Shown here: positions 12,700-15,933 of the stretch, one piece after another
Numbering within the stretch: position 1 is the first letter of the stretch
How the letters are laid out: the number at the start of each line of letters is the position of its first letter
Assembly: GCA_028708155.1 (NCBI GenBank)
Contig: JAQVZN010000006.1
Location: 1 to 15,933 of the forward strand
Reading direction: 5' to 3'
DNA length: 15,933 nt
DNA from: Minisyncoccota bacterium
Lineage (GTDB): Bacteria; Patescibacteriota; Minisyncoccia; Minisyncoccales; Minisyncoccaceae
Position numbers and translations under genes: made by a program
The notes under the pieces: model-generated
What the model saw: only the letters and a program-made list of their open reading frames with translations
Told to the model about the DNA's origin: nothing
The model's database searches: none

Positions 12700-15146
12700 A
12701 AGGTTGTCGCAGAAACAACTTTGTCTTCTGCTCTTAATCTCATTATTTTAACTCCTTGAGTATCTCTACCTAATTTAGGGATACTAGATATTTTTGTTCT
12801 TATAGTCTGTCCTTTTTGAGAAATTACAAGTAAATCTTCTTGATCTTTAATTATTTGAGGTTTTACAATGCCTCCAGTTTTAGTAGTTGTTTTTGCAATT
12901 TTAATTCCTGTTCCCCCTCTTTTTTGTACTTTGTAATCCTCAAGAGCCGTTATCTTACCATAACCATTCTCAGACAAAACAAGAAGTCCTGCATCCTGAT
13001 TTTCTTTTGAAACAACTATAATTCCAACAACTTTATCATTTGCTCTTAATCTAATTCCTCTAATACCAGAAGCTTGACGTCCCATAGCTCTTACGTCAGA
13101 CTCTTTAAATCTAATGGACATTCCCTTTTGAGTAGCAATTAAGATATCATCTCCTTCGTTTATTCTTCTAACTTCACATAAGGCATCGTCTTTCTTTAAA
13201 GAAATAGCAATAAGTCCTGTTCTTCTAACATTTTCAAAATCTTTTAGCTTTGTTTTTTTAGTAACTCCTTTTTCGGTAGTCATTATAAGGAAACCGTTTG
13301 TATCTTCGTTTTTATTTAAAGCTAAAATAGATAAAATCTTATCACTAGGAGCTATTTCAAGAAAGTTCATTATTCCTTTCCCTTTGTTCGCTCTAATTCC
13401 TTCAGGAACTTCATAAACTTTTGTTCTAAAAACCTTTCCTGAATCAGTAAAGAAGAAAAGAGTATCATGAGTATTAACTGTTAGAAGATGATCTATTTCA
13501 TCTTCTTCTCTTGTTTTCATTCCCATTGTTCCTACGCCTCCTCTTTTTTGTTTTTTATACTCATCAGGATTCATTCTCTTAATATAGCCTCCTTTAGTCA
13601 AAGTAATAATAGCTTCTTCTTCTGGAACTAAATCTTCTATTGAAATTTCTCCTGCTTTTTGAGGAATAATTATAGTTTTCCTTTCATCACCATAACTTTC
13701 TTTTACTCCTGCTAATTCTTCTTTAATAACTTCTCTCTGTCTTTCTTCGCTCTTTAAAATCAACTCTAAGTCTTTAATAGTTTTTAAAATTTGCTTAAGC
13801 TCATCTTCAATTCTTTGTTTTTCAAGCTTAGCTAATTGATGTAATTTAATTTCCAAAATTGCCTCTGCTTGAGGAATTGATAATTCAAATCTTTTAACTA
13901 AATTATTTTTTGCGTCTTCTTTTGTTTTAGAAGATCTAATAGTTTCAATTACCTCATCAATTCTACCAAGAGCAATCATGAGTCCCTCTAAAATGTGAGC
14001 TCTTTCTTTCGCTTTAGCTAGATCAAAAGTAGCTCTTCTTAAAAGAACATCTATTCTATGTTTTAAATATTCTTCTAAAACTTCTTTAAGATTTAAAAGT
14101 TTTGGTTCTATTCCATCAATCAAAGCAATCATATTTAAATGAAATGTCTTTTGAAGATCTGTATATTTATACAAAGAATTCAAAATCTTTTTAGGAATTA
14201 CTCCGCGATGAAGATCTATCGTAATTCTCATACCATCTTTATCAGACTCATCAGTAATATTTTTGATCCCTTCAATTCTTTTTGTTTGTACTAAGTTAGC
14301 AAAATGAGTAATTAAAATAGACTTATCAACTTGATAAGGAATTTCTGTAATAATTAACTGTGTTCCTCCTTTTTCTTTTTCTATAATATCAACCTTACCT
14401 CTTGTTAAGAAAGAACCTCTTCCTTGCATATAAGCAGATTGTATTGCTTGCTCATCATAAATAAATCCTCTTGTTGGAAAATCTGGCCCTTTAATAAATT
14501 TAAAAATTTCTTCTGGACTAGCTTCTCTTTTATCAACCAAATAAATTAAAGCATCACAAATCTCATTCAAATTGTGAGGTGGAATGTTGGTCGCCATTCC
14601 AACAGCAATACCAGTTGCTCCGTTTAAAAGTAAGTTTGGCATTGGAGAAGGTAAAACCTTTGGTTCGGTTCTAGTACTATCATAGTTATCCATAACATCA
14701 ACCGTTTCTTTTTCAATATCACGAAGCATATCTTCTCCTATTTTTTCCAATTTACACTCTGTATACCTTTGAGCTGCTGGTGGATCTCCATCAATAGAAC
14801 CAAAGTTTCCCTGCCCTCTAATTAAAGGGTATCTTAAAGAAAAATCTTGGGCCATTCTAACAAGGGCCCCATAAACTGATGAATCTCCGTGTGGATGGAA
14901 TTTTCCTAAAACCTCTCCAGTAACCGCAGCTGATTTTCTAAATTTTGTATCGTGTCTTGCCCCCATTCCATACATTGCGTAAAGAATTCTTCTTTGAACA
15001 GGTTTAAGACCATCTCTTACATCAGGAAGCGCACGAGAAACAATAACAGACATTGCATAATCAATGTAACTGTCTTTCATCTCTATTCCTATTTCCCTGA
15101 TTTTAATTTTTCCAATGTTATTGATTGCGTTTTCTTCTTCTGGCAT
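12696..15146 (-). CDS. gyrA: DNA gyrase subunit A
   Basis: GyrA is the DNA-cutting subunit of gyrase and introduces negative supercoils with GyrB. The 816-residue protein has the breakage-reunion domain with KDSYIDYAMSVIVSRALPDV, catalytic Y128 in AAQRYTE, and GQGNFGSIDGD. The C-terminal beta-pinwheel has a GyrA box QKRGGVG in the first blade, supporting gyrase rather than topoisomerase IV; a similar QKRGGTG occurs in a later blade. The quinolone region reads HPHGDSSVYG: the residue at E. coli Ser83 is Ser (S89) but the one at Asp87 is Gly (G93). It starts 3 nt after the upstream MBL-fold gene and overlaps the methyltransferase. gyrB is not in the window. Confidence 0.97.
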   Translation of the reverse strand: MPEEENAINNIGKIKIREIGIEMKDSYIDYAMSVIVSRALPDVRDGLKPVQRRILYAMYGMGARHDTKFRKSAAVTGEVLGKFHPHGDSSVYGALVRMAQDFSLRYPLIRGQGNFGSIDGDPPAAQRYTECKLEKIGEDMLRDIEKETVDVMDNYDSTRTEPKVLPSPMPNLLLNGATGIAVGMATNIPPHNLNEICDALIYLVDKREASPEEIFKFIKGPDFPTRGFIYDEQAIQSAYMQGRGSFLTRGKVDIIEKEKGGTQLIITEIPYQVDKSILITHFANLVQTKRIEGIKNITDESDKDGMRITIDLHRGVIPKKILNSLYKYTDLQKTFHLNMIALIDGIEPKLLNLKEVLEEYLKHRIDVLLRRATFDLAKAKERAHILEGLMIALGRIDEVIETIRSSKTKEDAKNNLVKRFELSIPQAEAILEIKLHQLAKLEKQRIEDELKQILKTIKDLELILKSEERQREVIKEELAGVKESYGDERKTIIIPQKAGEISIEDLVPEEEAIITLTKGGYIKRMNPDEYKKQKRGGVGTMGMKTREEDEIDHLLTVNTHDTLFFFTDSGKVFRTKVYEVPEGIRANKGKGIMNFLEIAPSDKILSILALNKNEDTNGFLIMTTEKGVTKKTKLKDFENVRRTGLIAISLKKDDALCEVRRINEGDDILIATQKGMSIRFKESDVRAMGRQASGIRGIRLRANDKVVGIIVVSKENQDAGLLVLSENGYGKITALEDYKVQKRGGTGIKIAKTTTKTGGIVKPQIIKDQEDLLVISQKGQTIRTKISSIPKLGRDTQGVKIMRLRAEDKVVSATTL

Positions 15147-15149
15147 ATA

Positions 15150-15707
15150 TTATTTTTTATTTAAAACAATGATTTCTGCTTCTTCTCTTCCCTCTAAATC
15201 TTTTTGTTGAACCTTGTAATAATCAACAGAATCTTTGTTATTTTCTCCTAATCTCTTTAAGAATAGTTCTGGATTTTCGTAATTCATAGGAATTATTATT
15301 GAAGGTTCAATTTGCTTAATCATTTTTGTTTTATCGTCTTCTCCTCCTTCAATAAAGAGGACGTTCACTGTTCCTAAATTTTTAAGGTCTTCTTCTGAAA
15401 GTTCATTATTTTGAATAACTCCTAAGTGACAAAGTTTAACTCCTTCTCCCTTTATAATATAAATAAGCCCTCCTGCTTTTAGCGGAATTGCTTGTATATA
15501 GACATCTTTAACTTCGTATTCACCAGCAGAAGAAACTGTAAAAACTTTTTCTTTGCTATGTTTGATGTCATGAGTTAGAAGTAAAATATTTGTATCCTTC
15601 TTAGGATAAGTTTCATCAACTGGGTCGATAATGATCGAAACTGGGTCTTGAGTTTTTTCGTTAATAATTATTTCGAAACAAGTTTTGCCGTGCCAATATA
15701 TTTTCAT
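15150..15707 (-). CDS. Metallo-beta-lactamase-fold protein (UlaG-like), degenerate metal site
   Basis: This 185-residue protein matches the UlaG-type MBL fold: MKIYWHGKTCFEI, SIIIDPVDE, ILLLTHDIKH, SSAGEYEVKDVYI, KLCHLGV and a final SIIIPMNYEN. The usual HxHxDH metal motif is reduced to HDIKH (46-50), so some metal ligands are missing and activity is doubtful, though H94 and the GEYE segment remain. Genes of this type are often next to gyrA in CPR genomes, as I recall; the role is unknown. It is the first gene of the gyrA operon and begins 23 nt after the tRNA-Gly 3' end, with no clear promoter between, so it may be read from the tRNA transcript. Confidence 0.8.
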   Translation of the reverse strand: MKIYWHGKTCFEIIINEKTQDPVSIIIDPVDETYPKKDTNILLLTHDIKHSKEKVFTVSSAGEYEVKDVYIQAIPLKAGGLIYIIKGEGVKLCHLGVIQNNELSEEDLKNLGTVNVLFIEGGEDDKTKMIKQIEPSIIIPMNYENPELFLKRLGENNKDSVDYYKVQQKDLEGREEAEIIVLNKK

Positions 15708-15730
15708 AATTGATTTAAAATTTAATTAAT

Positions 15731-15805
15731 TGGAGCGGGCGAGCAGAATCGAACTGCCGTTTCAACCTTGGCAAGGTTATGTAATAGCCACTATACGACG
15801 CCCGC
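15731..15805 (-). tRNA. tRNA-Gly (anticodon GCC)
   Basis: On the minus strand acceptor GCGGGCG pairs with CGCCCGC. The anticodon loop TTGCCAA lies between TAACC and GGTTG, giving GCC. The T arm is GGCAGTTCGATTCTGCT-like, the discriminator is T, and CCA (15731-15733) is encoded. Confidence 0.95.
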
Positions 15806-15815
15806 TTAAGTCATG

Positions 15816-15888
15816 TGCTGAAGCTCGGAATCGAACCGAGATGGCATGTTTTTCAGACATGTGCCGTGACCGACTTGGCTACTTCAGC
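15816..15888 (-). tRNA. tRNA-Phe (anticodon GAA)
   Basis: On the minus strand acceptor GCTGAAG pairs with CTTCAGC. Anticodon loop CTGAAAA sits between CATGT and ACATG, giving GAA. The T arm is CTCGGTTCGATTCCGAG. CCA is not encoded (discriminator A followed by CA). The variable loop is short (4 nt). Confidence 0.85.
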
Positions 15889-15897
15889 AGGAAATCT

Positions 15898-15933
15898 TGG
15901 TGGACGCATCAGGACTCGAACCTGAAACCTTCT
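15898..15933 (-). tRNA. tRNA, 3' part only (identity not readable)
   Basis: The minus strand shows the T arm CAGGTTCGAGTCCTG, acceptor 3' strand TGCGTCC, discriminator A and encoded CCA (15898-15900). The anticodon lies beyond the right edge. It is the fourth tRNA-type element in the window and extends the tRNA cluster. Confidence 0.85.

Noticed and set aside
1..15933. Insertion sequences, integrases, attachment sites or prophage genes
   Set aside because: No transposase, integrase or phage protein and no flanking inverted repeats were seen; the tRNA genes show no duplicated 3' ends within the window.

Overview
This AT-rich window (roughly 30% G+C by eye) looks like a chromosomal segment of a Candidate Phyla Radiation bacterium (Patescibacteria, probably Parcubacteria-like). 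The reasons are the compact gene layout with many 1-20 nt overlaps, few good Shine-Dalgarno sites, a TsaD with a long insertion, tandem small type-IV-secretion pilin-like proteins, a 'W-x-EPT...PLNTS..AQIKSG' secreted protein of a type common in these bacteria, and gyrA next to a degenerate metallo-beta-lactamase-fold gene. This assignment is inferred from protein style, not from a marker phylogeny.

Layout. Everything is on the minus strand except one three-gene plus-strand block. (1) 1-5695: a tightly packed minus-strand operon for a radical-SAM peptide-modification system of the His-Xaa-Ser (Hxs) type. In transcription order it holds a secreted PilV-like protein, HxsD with a duplicated C-terminal motif, a second small HxsD-like protein, HxsB (radical SAM/SPASM), a second radical SAM/SPASM enzyme, the HxsA-like substrate with a Cys-containing His-x-Ser repeat core, a membrane-anchored TPR protein, and the start of a third radical SAM enzyme that runs off the left edge. 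A good extended -10 promoter lies just upstream of this operon. (2) 5696-7249: a membrane glycosyltransferase. (3) 7250-7448: a 199-bp gap with a strong promoter, a LexA/DinR-type palindrome and a terminator or attenuator hairpin. (4) tRNA-Glu, and a membrane-anchored family 3 solute-binding protein ending in a terminator. (5) 8397-10598, plus strand: tsaD, a PrsW-type membrane protease and an Hsp20 chaperone, overlapping and closed by a terminator. The tsaD promoter predicts a leaderless mRNA. (6) tRNA-Leu. (7) 10756-15707, minus strand: MBL-fold protein, gyrA, a methyltransferase and three pilin-like membrane proteins in one apparent operon. (8) 15731-15933: tRNA-Gly, tRNA-Phe and the 3' part of a fourth tRNA.

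How the genes fit together. The Hxs operon is the most interesting part. HxsB and the extra radical SAM proteins are expected to modify the His-x-Ser(-Cys) core of HxsA, with the HxsD proteins as small partners. HxsA has a hydrophobic segment ending in an A-x-A site, and the operon also encodes a secreted protein and a membrane TPR protein, which suggests that the modified product acts at or outside the membrane. The product and its function are unknown. The remaining blocks are housekeeping genes (tRNA modification, supercoiling, tRNAs) mixed with envelope, secretion and stress genes.
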